Source: Setomelanomma holmii (taxonomy: Eukaryota; Ascomycota; Dothideomycetes; Pleosporales; Phaeosphaeriaceae). Taken from it: 43,731 bases of DNA. Location: contig ML978333.1 of assembly GCA_010015745.1 (NCBI GenBank), positions 1-43,731 on the forward strand. The letters are read 5' to 3'. Below, in pieces: positions 18,794 to 30,224 of the stretch (position 1 is its first letter; each line of letters begins with the position of its first letter). A program made the position numbers and the translations under genes. Below the pieces are notes generated by a model, which had not been told where the DNA came from, did no database searches, and worked only from the letters and a program-made list of their open reading frames with translations.

Positions 18794-20530
18794 TTAACCG
18801 ACAGAGATGCACTTGATGTCGAAGATCAAGTCAGAGTTGGGTGGGATGTCCGGTGGTGCACCCTTCTTGCCGTACGCGAGCGCAGCGGGAATGGTAAGAC
18901 GACGCTCGCCGCCGGGAGTCATGCCAGCGACACCGACGTCCCAGCCCTTGATAACTTGGCCGACACCGAGCTTGAATGAGAAAGGCTTGCCCTTTTTGTT
19001 GGCTGAGGCGACTGTCAGTACGGAACACATGCCGATGGAATGTTGCTTGACTTACAGTCAAAGACCTTGCCGCTCTTCAGCTTGCCGATGTAGCGCATCT
19101 CGACACGGTCACCCTTCTTGGCGGCCTTGCCCTTGCCCTCCTTCTTGTCGTCAACAGTGACACCGCTGACATTGCGCGGGCCTTTGGCAGCCTCCTTCTT
19201 GGGCTCGGCCTTGGGCGCCTCGACCTTGGGCAATGGTGAGCCGGTGGGACCCTGCTCGAGGTTCTTTGCAAACTGTACCTTCTTCTTGTCGCTGCTAGGA
19301 GCCTCGGCAGCCTTCTCGGTCTTCTTCTCCTGTGCGGCAGCAACGGCCTGGCCGTCGTTCTTCTTGAGCTTCTTGGCCTGCTTCTTGCTGACCTTCTCCT
19401 CGCCATTGGCCTTGCTCATCAGATCGTCAAGGGTAGCATCATCTTCCGACTCGGCGGCGCGCTTCTTGTTGGCCTTCTTGTCAGCCTTGACGAGCTTTGG
19501 CGCCTCCTCCTCGTCGATGTCGACCTCTGCAATGCGAGGGTCTTCGAGGCCGTCGAGCCCGTCCTCCTCAGACTCGTCCATCTCGTCGATATCGAGCTCA
19601 TCCTCATCAGACCCAATGTCGTAGCCAAGCTCGTCGAGACCGTCGTCCTCGTCATCCTCGCTGTCCTCCTCGTCGGGGAAAGCTACGTAGTTGCCAGTGA
19701 CAAAGATGTCGTGGGTACCTGTGACCGAGAGGTAGACCTCCTCACCCTCACGGACGGTGATGTCGAGAGGCTGCTGATAGTGCTGTGCAATATTAGGCGC
19801 TGCCAAATTGGGATGAGAGGGTGGTAGCTTACGTTCTCAGGGTTGAGGGTGCAGAGAACAAACTCCTCTGGCTCCATATCCTCGTCATCCTCAGACTCGT
19901 CCTCGTCGCTGATATCGTCGTCTGTGATCTTTGCCTTGCCCTTTGACTTGCCATTGACGCCGTTGGTCAAGCTGCTGTCGACCTCCATCTCGTCTGCCTC
20001 AAGCTCTTCCTGCAGCTTCTTGGTGAGAGCTGCCTGCTTGGCCTTCTTCGACTTGACAGGGTCGCTGGGACCGCCATTCTTCTCGCTCTCGCTGTCACCC
20101 TCATCGGAAGAGTCAAGTTCCTCCTCGGGAAGAGCGCCAGCAGCACGAAGCTTGGCGGCGATGGCCTCGATGTCCTCCTCATCGTAGACCTCGTCATCTT
20201 CCTCGTCGCTGTCCTCAAAGTCAATGGGCACGCGAATGATCTTGAGAGTCGCGCGCAAGACTTGGTTCTCCTCATCGGTCTGGGCGGGTGCAGTAGGGTC
20301 CAGAGCTGCCATGGTGATCCGGAACTGGACGAATTAGCACAAGCTCTCGATTGCGATTGCGCAAATCTTCAGGCTTGGACATTTCCATATGAACGTCGCA
20401 TCCTCAAGAAGTACGTGTTGGGTATACTTACAGCAGAGGACGGGTCAATGGCAGCTAGAATTGGGATACCACCAGCAGGCACGCAGCGTCCATAGACACC
20501 GGCCGCAACGGGACCACTTGGGCCAGACAT
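18794..20530 (-). CDS. FPR4: Nucleolar FKBP-type prolyl isomerase (Fpr3/Fpr4)
   Basis: A peptidyl-prolyl cis-trans isomerase of the nucleolar histone-chaperone type. Four exons fit without residue loss: 20432-20530, 19833-20324, 19056-19782 and 18794-19002 (508 aa), with introns of 107, 50 and 53 bp, all GTAAG donors. The N-terminal nucleoplasmin-like domain begins MSGPSGPVAAGVYGRCVPAG and spans FRITMAALDPTAP and ATLKIIRVPIDFED. The middle holds long acidic tracts (such as EDSEDDEDDGLDELGYDIGS) and Lys-rich patches. The C-terminal FKBP domain has DRVEMRYIGKL, KPFSFKLGVGQVIKGWD, GGERRLTIPAALAYG and PPNSDLIFDI. Fungi usually have one or two such proteins (yeast has Fpr3 and Fpr4), so the exact paralogue name is not decidable; the symbol is by best habit. 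Confidence 0.93.
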
Positions 20531-20964
20531 TTTGAAAAATGAGAGGGTTTAAAGCAGCAGAAAAGGCTAGTCAACGAAATGAAATGTGGCCTTGAGGTTC
20601 TCGTAGATGCTCAGAGGGTTGCGCAGCTAACAGACAGCTGATTGAGCAGAGATATGTCGAATGCAGGAAAACGAAAAGCAGCCAAGATTTCGTGTTGCAA
20701 AGAAAAGTTCCCCAGCCAGCTTTTAGCGCAACCTCACCGCCTACGGGACTGGCAGAATCGGCAACAAACGACCCACCCACTCCACCATTATTCGCGCTAG
20801 TCATGACGAACGCGAACTACCCTGCCACGCGCTTTCATCCCCACCACCATCACCACCACGACATGCGGCAGCCTCAATATCCTCAAGGACCCCACGAATC
20901 ATGATAACAGCCCCGATAAACTCCCTCGACCCGCCCTGGACGCTTTTCATAATATCACTCCAAT
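20531..20964. promoter_or_regulatory. Shared divergent promoter of FPR4 and REV1
   Basis: 434 bp separate the ATGs of the two divergent genes. No strong TATA box or repeat was recognised. A CAT/CAC-rich stretch (about 20841-20862) lies within it. Confidence 0.4.
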
Positions 20965-23900
20965 ATGGGCTCGCGACTGGACAAGAACTCCAAGTCGGTC
21001 CGCAAACGCATCGAGAAGCACACGTTTGATGGCGAAGATGGCGAGGAATATAAGGGCTCAGCATTCGGTGGCTTCACCGACTACTTCCGGCGCAAGAAGA
21101 TTAAGCTGCAGAACCTGGACGCCGACATCCGATCGCAGGCTGGCGACAAACCCGCCATCTTCAAGGGCATCGTCGCGCACGTGAATGGCTACACCCAGCC
21201 CTCGCTCAATGACTTGCACACCCTTATTGTTCGGTATGGGGGTGGCTTCATGCAGTACCTGGACGGTAAGACCACAGTGACGCACATCATCGCGAGCAGT
21301 CTCACTCCGAAGAAGGTGGTCGAGTTCAAGAGATACCGCATCGTCAAACCAGCATGGGTTGTGGACAGTATACAGGCAGGGCGGCTACTCCCTTGGAACG
21401 AGTATCGTGTAGTAGACGAGGGCGAGAAACAGAACGTGCTGGCCTTCGACAAAGGAAAGGTGCTCAGTCAGGCCAATGTCAAGGCGAGGGGCTATCGCGA
21501 CCAGACGGATGCAAGCTGGTACACGAATCAATTGAGGGTTAGCCAGGCTAGTCCCTCGAGTACGCCTACCCCGAGTGGTACCATGCGCTCGCGTTTCTCC
21601 AAGCAGCGACTTCCCACACCAGACGATGACATCTATGAGGACAATGATCTTCCGCCCTCGCATCAGCCCGAGATTGATCCCATAGAGCCAGTCGCTGGCG
21701 AGGCCAAGACCACAGAAAAGCTGGTAACGCCGCCCAAGACCAGCCCGACGCTCGCACCCCAGCACAACTCTTTCGAGGACAAGGAATTAGATGATGCAGC
21801 TGCGGCACTTGACGACAGCCTCTATGCTGAACCCACACCTCCAGCTGCCCAAGATACTGTGCCAGACGTCAACGGCGAGCGCGTGATGGACTTCATTGCT
21901 GCGGCAAATGCACCGTCTGGTGACCGCCAACTGACTGCAGAGGAACACAATGCAATCCTACTCCGCGACCCAAAGATCCGCAAGTCAACCGTGGTCGACC
22001 CCAACTTCCTTGAGCAATACTACCGCGAGTCTCGCTTGCACCATCTCTCCACCTGGAAGGCCGATCTCAAGTCGCAATTGCAAGCGCTCGCAAGTGAAAA
22101 GACTGCAACTCAGAGAGCCAAGCAAAAGCGTCCAGCAGGGGCGCGACGATACATCCTGCATGTCGACTTTGACAGCTTTTTCGCAGCAGTCAGTCTAAAG
22201 AAACATCCGCAGTACAAGGATAAGCCAGCGGTGGTAGCACACGGTCAAGGGAGTGGATCGGAGATCGCCAGTTGCAATTACCCAGCTCGAAAGTACGGCG
22301 TAAAGAATGGAATGTGGATGAAGCGAGCCCAAGAGCTGTGTCCTGACATCAAGATCCTGCCATACGATTTTCCTGCCTATGAAGAAGCCAGTAGAGCATT
22401 CTACGATGCTATCCTTGCAACTGGAGGCCTGGTTCAAAGTGTCAGCATCGACGAAGCTTTGGTTGATGTGTCATTCATCTGCCATGCCGCTGGTGGAAGT
22501 GATGGGCGCCAAGCTCACAAAGGCAGTAATTACCGTGAACAAGCGAAAGCGAATGACATTGCACAATCCTTGCGAGCAGAGGTCAAAGCAAAGACTGGCT
22601 GCGATGTTTCTGTAGGCATCGGCGGCAACATCCTCTTGGCCAAGGTCGCGTTGAGGAAGGCAAAGCCTGCCGGACAACATCAGATCAAGCCGGAAGACGT
22701 CTTGGAGTTCATCGGCGAGCTTCCAGTGCAAGACCTGCCGGGCGTGGCGTGGTCAATTGGCGGCAAGCTTGAGGAGATTGGCGTTAAGTATGTCAAAGAC
22801 ATTCGCGAACTTTCAAAGGAGAGACTTGTCCAAGCCCTCGGTCCCAAGACTGGAGAAAAGCTGTGGGAGTACTCTCGCGGTATTGACCGTCAAGAGGTGG
22901 GCGAACAAGTCGTCCGCAAGTCCGTCTCTGCAGAAGTGAATTGGGGCGTGCGATTCGAAAATCATGAACAAGCGGACGAATTTATCGCAAGCTTGTGTGG
23001 CGAGCTACAGAAGCGTCTCCTCAAGGAAAAGGTCAAAGGCAAGCAGTTCACGATGAAGATCATGCGACGCTCGCCAGATGCTCCGTTAGACCCGCCGAAG
23101 CACCTCGGTCATGGCAAGTGCGATACGCATAACAAAAGCATTGTGCTTGGAGTTGCGACAAATTCGAAACAGGTTTTAATGAAGGAAGCGGTTGGTATTT
23201 TGCGTGGATTTGGATTTTCGCCTGGCGAATTGCGAGGCATTGGCATCCAGATGACCAAGCTGGAGCCCATGAAGAGCGCCACAGACGGAACCCCTGAGAG
23301 CTCTCAGAGGCGACTGCAATTCAGAATTGGCGCGGCCGAGACAGTTCTCCCTCGCAAAGCACCGACCCCGAAGGCTCCAGTGCCAGAGATCGTCGAGGAA
23401 GATCCCATTCAAGATGACCCAGAGACGCCACGGAAACCCAAGGTAGCAGTTGAAGAAGAGCCTGTAGCATTTGGTGCGGAGGAACTTAATCATTCCACTC
23501 CTTCTCGTCGTCCGCTGAATACGCTGGGTACACAATTTATCATGCCTACGCAGGTGGATCCAACGGTGCTGGCCGAACTACCAGAAGACATTCGTGCGAA
23601 GCTACTACGTCAGACTCGTCAGTCGTCACCGTCTCCAGCTGACTATAGCGCTATAAGGGACGTAGGCTCTACTCCTACCAAGCCACTGCCATTTGCCATG
23701 ACAGCTCTTCCCGGGCAGTCGCAGCTTGACCCAGACATCCTGTCCGCCCTACCTCCTGAAGTCCGGGCAGAAGTTCTCGCACAGCATGCTGCAGGTGCGA
23801 CACCAGCCTCACCTTCCCGACGGCCACGCCACACTGATCAGACTCTGCTCCCGCAGTCGCCTCGCAAGAATAGGCTCATTGGCATACCAGCCAAGAAATC

Positions 23901-24639
23901 CATCGTACCAATCAAACGTGGTCGCGGCCGCCCACCCAGATCTGCGATGCTCGCAGCCGCCGCACAAGCTACAGCAGTCAGCAAGAACGGCAAGACATTG
24001 ACTCAAGCAAATTTCATCTCCAAGAAGAATCCTGCGAGAGAAAGTGTTAGCCGCGAAGGTTCTACTGGACCTGTGACATTCGAAGACATAGCTCCAAAAG
24101 ATGTGCCGGCACCAGCCAAGAAGAAGAGTGACGACGAACTCGATCCAGACTTCCTCTCAGCTTTACCGCCTGAACTACGCGCCGAAGTCATAGCCGAGCA
24201 CAAACGTAAGAAACTCCAGGCATTTCGTCTCGCCGTGAATCGAAGGGCCAAAGCAGCACCCCCAGTTCAGGGACCGAGACCTGTACAACGCACCAAAGTC
24301 CCGCGCCCACCGAAGCCAACTTTCACGACGCAAAGATTGAGCGACGAGAAAGATCTCCGCTCCGCAATGCGCGAATGGGTGCGTGAGTTCGCAGATGAAG
24401 GGCCATACGGTGAGGATGTTGCTGCGTTGGTGAAGTACCTTGGCAAAGTCGTGAGCAATGAGAGAGATCTGGGAAAGGCTGTTGGTGTTGCCAAGTGGGT
24501 CGACTGGGTCATTGGCGACATCGCTGGCGACATAGACGACTTTGATCACGAGAAATGGGACGAAGCGCTACATCAGATCAAGCTGGGTATTACATCAGCA
24601 GCGAAAAGAAGAGGTTTGGGTGCTGTGTCTTTTGACTGA
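20965..24639 (+). CDS. REV1: DNA repair protein Rev1 (Y-family polymerase)
   Basis: A deoxycytidyl transferase and scaffold for translesion synthesis. It is a single 1224-codon exon. An N-terminal BRCT domain (about 65-150) includes KAIFKGIVAHVNGYTQPS-like sequence and WVVDSIQAGRLLPW. The polymerase core begins at about residue 396 (YILHVDFDSFFAAVSLKKHP, first metal Asp) and has SIDEALVDVS at about 494 with the second Asp and Glu, then VSVGIGGNILLAKVALRKAK. The C-terminal half holds three copies of a ubiquitin-binding UBM motif at about residues 863, 921 and 1058 (LP(P/E)(E/D)(L/V/I)RA(E/K) core). The last 110 residues are the Rev1 C-terminal domain that binds other translesion polymerases. 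Start context CAATATGGGC is acceptable and gives the typical MGSRLDKNSKSVRKRIEKHT. No defects. Confidence 0.95.
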   Translation: MGSRLDKNSKSVRKRIEKHTFDGEDGEEYKGSAFGGFTDYFRRKKIKLQNLDADIRSQAGDKPAIFKGIVAHVNGYTQPSLNDLHTLIVRYGGGFMQYLDGKTTVTHIIASSLTPKKVVEFKRYRIVKPAWVVDSIQAGRLLPWNEYRVVDEGEKQNVLAFDKGKVLSQANVKARGYRDQTDASWYTNQLRVSQASPSSTPTPSGTMRSRFSKQRLPTPDDDIYEDNDLPPSHQPEIDPIEPVAGEAKTTEKLVTPPKTSPTLAPQHNSFEDKELDDAAAALDDSLYAEPTPPAAQDTVPDVNGERVMDFIAAANAPSGDRQLTAEEHNAILLRDPKIRKSTVVDPNFLEQYYRESRLHHLSTWKADLKSQLQALASEKTATQRAKQKRPAGARRYILHVDFDSFFAAVSLKKHPQYKDKPAVVAHGQGSGSEIASCNYPARKYGVKNGMWMKRAQELCPDIKILPYDFPAYEEASRAFYDAILATGGLVQSVSIDEALVDVSFICHAAGGSDGRQAHKGSNYREQAKANDIAQSLRAEVKAKTGCDVSVGIGGNILLAKVALRKAKPAGQHQIKPEDVLEFIGELPVQDLPGVAWSIGGKLEEIGVKYVKDIRELSKERLVQALGPKTGEKLWEYSRGIDRQEVGEQVVRKSVSAEVNWGVRFENHEQADEFIASLCGELQKRLLKEKVKGKQFTMKIMRRSPDAPLDPPKHLGHGKCDTHNKSIVLGVATNSKQVLMKEAVGILRGFGFSPGELRGIGIQMTKLEPMKSATDGTPESSQRRLQFRIGAAETVLPRKAPTPKAPVPEIVEEDPIQDDPETPRKPKVAVEEEPVAFGAEELNHSTPSRRPLNTLGTQFIMPTQVDPTVLAELPEDIRAKLLRQTRQSSPSPADYSAIRDVGSTPTKPLPFAMTALPGQSQLDPDILSALPPEVRAEVLAQHAAGATPASPSRRPRHTDQTLLPQSPRKNRLIGIPAKKSIVPIKRGRGRPPRSAMLAAAAQATAVSKNGKTLTQANFISKKNPARESVSREGSTGPVTFEDIAPKDVPAPAKKKSDDELDPDFLSALPPELRAEVIAEHKRKKLQAFRLAVNRRAKAAPPVQGPRPVQRTKVPRPPKPTFTTQRLSDEKDLRSAMREWVREFADEGPYGEDVAALVKYLGKVVSNERDLGKAVGVAKWVDWVIGDIAGDIDDFDHEKWDEALHQIKLGITSAAKRRGLGAVSFD

Positions 24640-24936
24640 GCACCATCAAGACGTTGCATGCGTATGGAGTTGTGGCGTTTCAGGTATACCATTGTTGTTC
24701 GAAAGAGGGATTACTATTATGTCGCAATGCAGTACGAAATAAATGAGCCATTACGCCAAAGGGTGCGCCGATCCTGTACATCCGAAGTCCGTCCAGGGAG
24801 TGTTGGGGGTATCTGTGGGTATGTGAAGTCGTGTATCGTGTCCATCGGTCGTGTTGAAGTGTGGGGTATCCAGCGTGATGTAAACAAGGAAACCAAACTC
24901 CAAAGAACCGTCACCAGCGCGCATCGAGCTCCATGC
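24640..24936. other. Convergent intergenic region
   Basis: REV1 and the Yippee gene converge here. Terminators for both must lie within these 300 bp; no clear stem-loop or other gene is seen. Confidence 0.4.
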
Positions 24937-25665
24937 TCAAAACGCACGGTTCTTCCTCCTCCTTCTCGCCAATTGTGGACTCCAGATCCCACTAAATAAG
25001 TCCTCACACTCGTCTTCGTCCTGCGAATCAAACTCAATCTCATCTTCTTCATCTCCCTTGCCTTCTACGCCACCGTTCTTCTCAATGTCATCCTTCGTCT
25101 CGTCGACCCGTCCGTCTTCCCACTCAACGCCCTTGACAACCCTCTTCGTCTCCAAAATAAACTTGCCCACTTTATACCGCTGCCCCTCCTCGGCTGCCTC
25201 GACGTACTTCCACCCCAGCACGCTTCCACATCCGCGACACGAGATGTCAGACACGGTATGCGCGCCGGTAACAAGTTGCCGCGGGACGGGCTTGTGCGTG
25301 AGAGTATTCGGCAAATCCCCGGTTTTCCAGCCCGTGCTGGACATGGTACCGCCGCGACTGAAGCCGAAGAATGTATGGGTGTGGGAAATGGGAGAGGCGG
25401 GCGGACTGACGAGGTATGCGCGGCCGTGACGGCCGGTGAAGCCTTTGGATATTATGGATGAGGTGGGGATTAGGTCGGTAAGGCATTTGTGGCAGCGGAG
25501 TAGCGAGTTTGGCGTCGTGCTGAGGTAGGAGGTTGGTTGGGGCGGCGAGGAGGATGGTGTGCTGGTGGGTGAGGCGCTGATTGTGGTTGCACTGGAGCGG
25601 CGGCGGCGGAAGGGAATGCTGGGGAGGAGGAAGAGGGGGAAAGGTTGGGTTGGAGAGGGCGACAT
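24937..25665 (-). CDS. MOH1: Yippee/Moh1 zinc-binding protein
   Basis: A single-exon 242-aa protein with a Yippee domain. The first zinc half is RCHKCLTDLIPTSSIISKGF then TGRHGRAYLV; the second is QLVTGAHTVSDISCRGCGSV then LGWKYVEAAEEGQRYKVGKF, so both CxxC pairs are present. Between the halves is an extra loop of about 35 residues (SPPASPISHTHTFFGFSRGG and on) compared with a short linker in typical members. An N-terminal Ser/Pro-rich extension of about 55 residues and an acidic tail of about 75 residues ending in RRRRKNRAF are also additional. Yeast Moh1 is linked to stationary-phase survival; animal Yippee proteins resemble the cereblon fold. The molecular role here is unknown. Confidence 0.88.
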   Translation of the reverse strand: MSPSPTQPFPLFLLPSIPFRRRRSSATTISASPTSTPSSSPPQPTSYLSTTPNSLLRCHKCLTDLIPTSSIISKGFTGRHGRAYLVSPPASPISHTHTFFGFSRGGTMSSTGWKTGDLPNTLTHKPVPRQLVTGAHTVSDISCRGCGSVLGWKYVEAAEEGQRYKVGKFILETKRVVKGVEWEDGRVDETKDDIEKNGGVEGKGDEEDEIEFDSQDEDECEDLFSGIWSPQLARRRRKNRAF

Positions 25666-26987
25666 GTTCGTGAAGTTTGACTGCCGTAGATGGTCGAGTT
25701 GGAGATATACTTTGATATTTGACTGGAAAGCGAGCTGGGATATGGTTGATACTAGGCTATCCTGAGAATATTCCGCGCTTTGTCTTGGTAGTTTGGTGGC
25801 TTGATGCTGTGGTATGCGATATAGGTAGCAAGCGCGTGGGATGCTGCAATTTGGAGACGTTATGTCTTCCTACGCCGCGGTTATGTATGTTGGAAAGACA
25901 GGATTGAAATGGTTGTTCATAAGAAGGGCACTCCGATGGCTTTAGCGTTTGCAAACACGTCCCTCTGCTGGCTATTTCCGGTGTTGTGGTCCACTGCGTT
26001 TATATGATGTCCAGCCTTTAAAAGCTTCCGCGGTGCCCCGCCAGGCTGTTAGGGTTGACAAAAGCAGCTCTCCAGGAGCGCGAGAAGTGTATGCTGAGTG
26101 ACTGAAGCAATATCAGGCTCCAGAAAGGGAGAAACCCTTCCCTACGAGGGTTCTCGTCGCAAATGACTTGAGATGGTGGTGCAGGTGACGTGCTTCACCG
26201 CCTAGCGCCGATAAGCCGGGCTAGAACGCCACAACCGAGCGCGGGGCTGTTGAACGCTGCACCTCGGTCGGTCTTCAAGCAGTCGTGTATGCCGCGCTTT
26301 GCGCAAGTCAGGCGTCAAACGGACGTCTTCAATAATCAGAATGTCGAGGCGGAGAAAAGGTGAATCTGGTCTCGGGCCTCAGGTGCAGTGAGTAAGGCGT
26401 CCTCGAATCATGACTAACCACGCAGATCATGCGACTGAAATCAACATCACGAGTGCGTTGGCAACTCCGATATGGTCCGGTTGGTCCTACTCAGCGAAAT
26501 GCACCTTCGGTCTGACCTGCCTGCGATGTTATAAAATCACCTGACGTCCTCGTGGCTCGACTCCCTAATCCTCGGAGCAAGACGCGATGTTGCGAAGCAA
26601 GACGGTCCCAACGATCATCTTGACGGAAGTTGGCGGCGCACTGATGAAGAAGGTCTCACTTCTCTTCATGCATAAATCGTCACGGAAAGATAGCATGTCT
26701 AGACTAAGTGCGAGCGATGGCTGACCAGGTCGGAAGACATCGCTCTTTCTATGCAAGTCTTAGCTGCCATTTCGCATCCCCTTCAGCTTTCCCCATATCA
26801 GCAATCCCCATCTTGAGTGCTCTTGCGCTCTCGAAACACTTCCTGCCCCTCCCATAATCTTGAACTTTGCCTCACTCACCATGTCTCTTGAACTGTTCAT
26901 CCGTCCTTTGTCAACAGAGAGACTCGACTGTATTACTACTCAGCATCGGCATTCTCATCGCAGAGTTCATCGGAACGCCGTACGAAG
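25666..26987. other. Long intergenic region upstream of NDR kinase
   Basis: 1.3 kb without a supported gene. It should contain the divergent promoters of the Yippee and kinase genes and a long kinase leader. A 35-codon ATG frame at 26881 ends in TGA inside the kinase start region in another frame and could be an upstream ORF. No tRNA or repeat was recognised. Confidence 0.4.
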
Positions 26988-29900
26988 ATGATGGCACTCG
27001 TACATGCTAGAAAGAGAAGAGATACACGGGCTTCCCGCGACAAGGGCAAAGTCCGTCTCATCGAGCACTCTGGACAAGAGCTGCTCAGCGCCTCAACAAA
27101 GCCGACCCAGGCTCGCAACAGCATCTCCGCTAGTGGCACTTTTAGCAATTTGCGCAAGGGCAGCATCAAGATCTTTTCCATCTTCCGCAATGGCAAGAGT
27201 AAGTTTAACGTATAAATTGCTCTACAGTCTGCTTACGCATTGGCCAGGTCGCGCTACAAGCTCTGCAATACCTGCGGCAAGCAGCAATAGTTCCGGCTCG
27301 AACACGACAGATACCACACAGCGAGCGGAAGTCATACAGCACACCATCAAAAATACCCTACAGAGTCCTAGTGTTCCTAACATACCCTTAACCCTACCAC
27401 AACTCAATCTACGCCACCGAAGCTCGTCCCTACAGCAGCTCACCAATGCCGCGGTCTTCGATGGCGAATCTGAGCCCATCATGAGCACACGCGAACCACA
27501 TCCTGTCGGTCTGCAGATGAGCAGGTCAACGCCCGGTTTATCACGACAGCTTACAACGAAGATCTCGAACACGCTCTTCCACAACGATACAATCATTCAT
27601 CGTCCCAAGTCAAGCTCACGGCCTAGCGTTCAGACGGCATATTTCGACGATGCCTCCATCAATCGCGACGGTGAAGCATCTCCGCAGAATGTTATGTCCG
27701 ACGTTCCCTCTCTACCGTCTTTGCCTTCACAGTCCCAGAGTGCGCCATGGAGCCGCAATGGCCCTGTCAGTCAATCCACGGCTCCAACATCGCTTGTTTC
27801 CTCAGGTGCTCCATTATCCGCCGAGACGACACATCGAGCCAACAATGGCTCCGGAACTGCGCCAGTATCCGTCTCGCCCATATTCGAGTCATCGTCAGAG
27901 CGTATCACATCGCGGTGGCTTGTGTTCCCTCGCCAGGATGCACCGCGAGTGGGCAGCCCATCAGTTGCCACCATTGAGAATGCGACAGCGGCCAAGGTCT
28001 TCTTTGAGGCTCACTTCAACCAGCTTCTTGGAGCCAAATTGACCCAACGCTCCATGCGTCGCCGGGATATGGAACGCAAGGTCTTTGTTATGGCATTGCC
28101 GAACGACCAGCGACAACAGCAGCGAAAGGCATGGTACGCCGCAGAGAGCTACCACCTCCGCCAGACCCGCGTCTTGAAGTCGAAAAGTCTTGTACGCCAA
28201 AATATCAAAGGCGTTCATGTGTCTAATTATGACATTGTCAGGGTTCTCGGCAAGGGTAGCTTTGGAGTGGTGCGTCTCGTGCGCGAAAAGACCGACCATG
28301 ACAGCACCGGTAGTAGCAACGAAGCATATCGTATAGACCACGTTGACGGTGCATCGATCCGCGGCATAGACATCCCGTCGCCACCAATTCGCAAGACGAA
28401 GCAAGTGTTTGCCATGAAGGTTATCAGAAAGTCTGATATGCTGCGAAACAGCCAAGAAGGCCACTTGAGGGCAGAGCGGGACTTTCTTGTAGCATCGGAG
28501 AACTCTCGCTGGGTTGTCCCGCTCATTGCATCATTCCAAGACAACAACAATCTCTACCTTGTCATGGAGTATATGGTTGGCGGCGATTTCCTTGGCTTGT
28601 TGCTTCGCGAAGACATCCTCGACGAGAACGTTGCGAAATGGTACCTAGCAGAGATGATCTTGTGCATCGAAGAAGCCCATCGGATGAATTGGATTCACCG
28701 CGACGTTAAGCCTGACAACTTTCTCATCACATCATCAGGACATCTCAAAATCTCTGATTTTGGCCTCGCCTTCGACGGTCATTGGACCCACAACCAGACG
28801 TACTATAACGAACATCGGTATAGTCTACTTCGCGACTTGGATCTACAAGTACAAGGCGATGCACAAGATGCCGAAGAAGAAGAGGAACGCCAGAATGCCA
28901 GGAAAACCTTCGACCTGATCCATAGCAAGACTTCCGGTCGCGGACCGTTTGAGGTGAAGCAGGACGGTGCCAACGAACCGATTATCGATTGGTTGAACCG
29001 TACCCAGAAGCGCCAATTTGCGAAGAGTGTTGTTGGTACCAGTCAATACATGGCGCCTGAAATTATCCGCGGCGAAAACTACGACGGACGTTGCGACTGG
29101 TGGAGCATTGGTATCATTCTTTACGAAGTAAGTTGACGTTTCGCATTGAAGTTGAGCCCTGCTTACGCCATCGCAGTGTCTCTATGGCTGCACACCATTC
29201 TTTTGCGACAATCGCCAGGCCACCAAAGCCCGTATCTTGGTAGGGCTCGCCTCTTCTCTTCCTCTTCGCCTGACTGACAACTTATAGGATCACCGGCGGT
29301 GGCTGCGTTTCCCGTCAGAGCAACGTTTCGCTCGTCCAAATATAGATCGAGTGTCCCTAATGCCCGTCTCACGCAACGCAATTGACCTCATGATGAGACT
29401 TCTCGAAGAGCGACAAGATCGCCTCTCTGCGAAGCGCTACCGCGAAAATGACTGGGTTCTCCGTGACAAAGCAGCTGGTGCACGTCGCGTCCGTAATCTC
29501 AACGTCACTGGCCACATCGTGTACCCCAACGATGCCGAAGATATCAAGGCGCATCCATTCTTTCGCAACATCCAATGGTCGACCTTGCATATGACCAGGC
29601 CGCCTTTCGTGCCGCGTGTGCACGGCGGTCAGTCCATCACTAAGTATTTCGACGATGAGAGTGAGATCATGAGCGCATCAGATCACCTCGACTCGTCCAG
29701 CTACGAAGCTGTTGATGGCCTAGCGGTTCCAGATCTGGCGCTTGCGCAGGACGGAGAAGACATGACTCCAACAGCGTTGCCTGGTACAAGCGCTGCTCCA
29801 CCAGCGTACGAGCAAGTTGCCACTTCAGTTCAGAAGACTAGGCGACGCCGAAAAGAGAAGAAGAGACCTCGCGACAAGATGCTCCGTGATCCTCACGTTG

Positions 29901-30049
29901 GTCGTGCAGTACTGGAGTTGCGCAAGAAGGGAGCGTTCGTTGGCTATACGTATCGCCGGCCGACGTTCTCGTTGCCTGAGCTGGACGAGAAGATGCATGC
30001 CTCGAGGCCGTCGCTTACCAGACCTACCATGGGAACTGTGAGCGCGTGA
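26988..30049 (+). CDS. NDR/LATS-family AGC kinase
   Basis: A Ser/Thr kinase of the nuclear-Dbf2-related family (Hippo/MEN-SIN type). Four exons: 26988-27198, 27248-29127, 29177-29239 and 29288-30049 (971 aa); introns are 48-49 bp. A 330-residue disordered N-terminus precedes the MOB-binding region (KVFFEAHFNQLLGAKLTQRS). Kinase motifs: VLGKGSFGVVRLV, FAMKVIRKSD, WIHRDVKPDNFLI, KISDFGLAFDG and, after a long family-type insert, AKSVVGTSQYMAPEII. The C-terminal hydrophobic motif FVGYTYRRP carries the usual regulatory Thr. It differs from the Cot1/Cbk1 and Dbf2/Sid2 forms and fits a third NDR-like group I associate with moulds. The ATG at 26988 gives an open frame into the intron; a longer N-terminus cannot be excluded. 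Coil growth or septation functions are typical of the family. Confidence 0.88.
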
Positions 30050-30224
30050 GCATTTCTCAAGGGGTTGTAGTTGTATCGTATTCCTTCTATTGTTACCCAA
30101 TGCCAGCTGAATGTTATCCGTTAAGAGCTTGTATCTTAAGTTCTTGCACACTGGTCAATCCTTCCAACTTGTGGGTATGGGATTAGATAGCGGTGATCAA
30201 CCGCGAAACCAGTACCGAATTAGA

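Noticed and set aside
19118..20187. Long plus-strand Ser-rich ORFs
   Set aside because: They are antisense mirrors of the acidic and Lys-rich tracts of FPR4 (GAC/GAG codons read as Ser/Leu).
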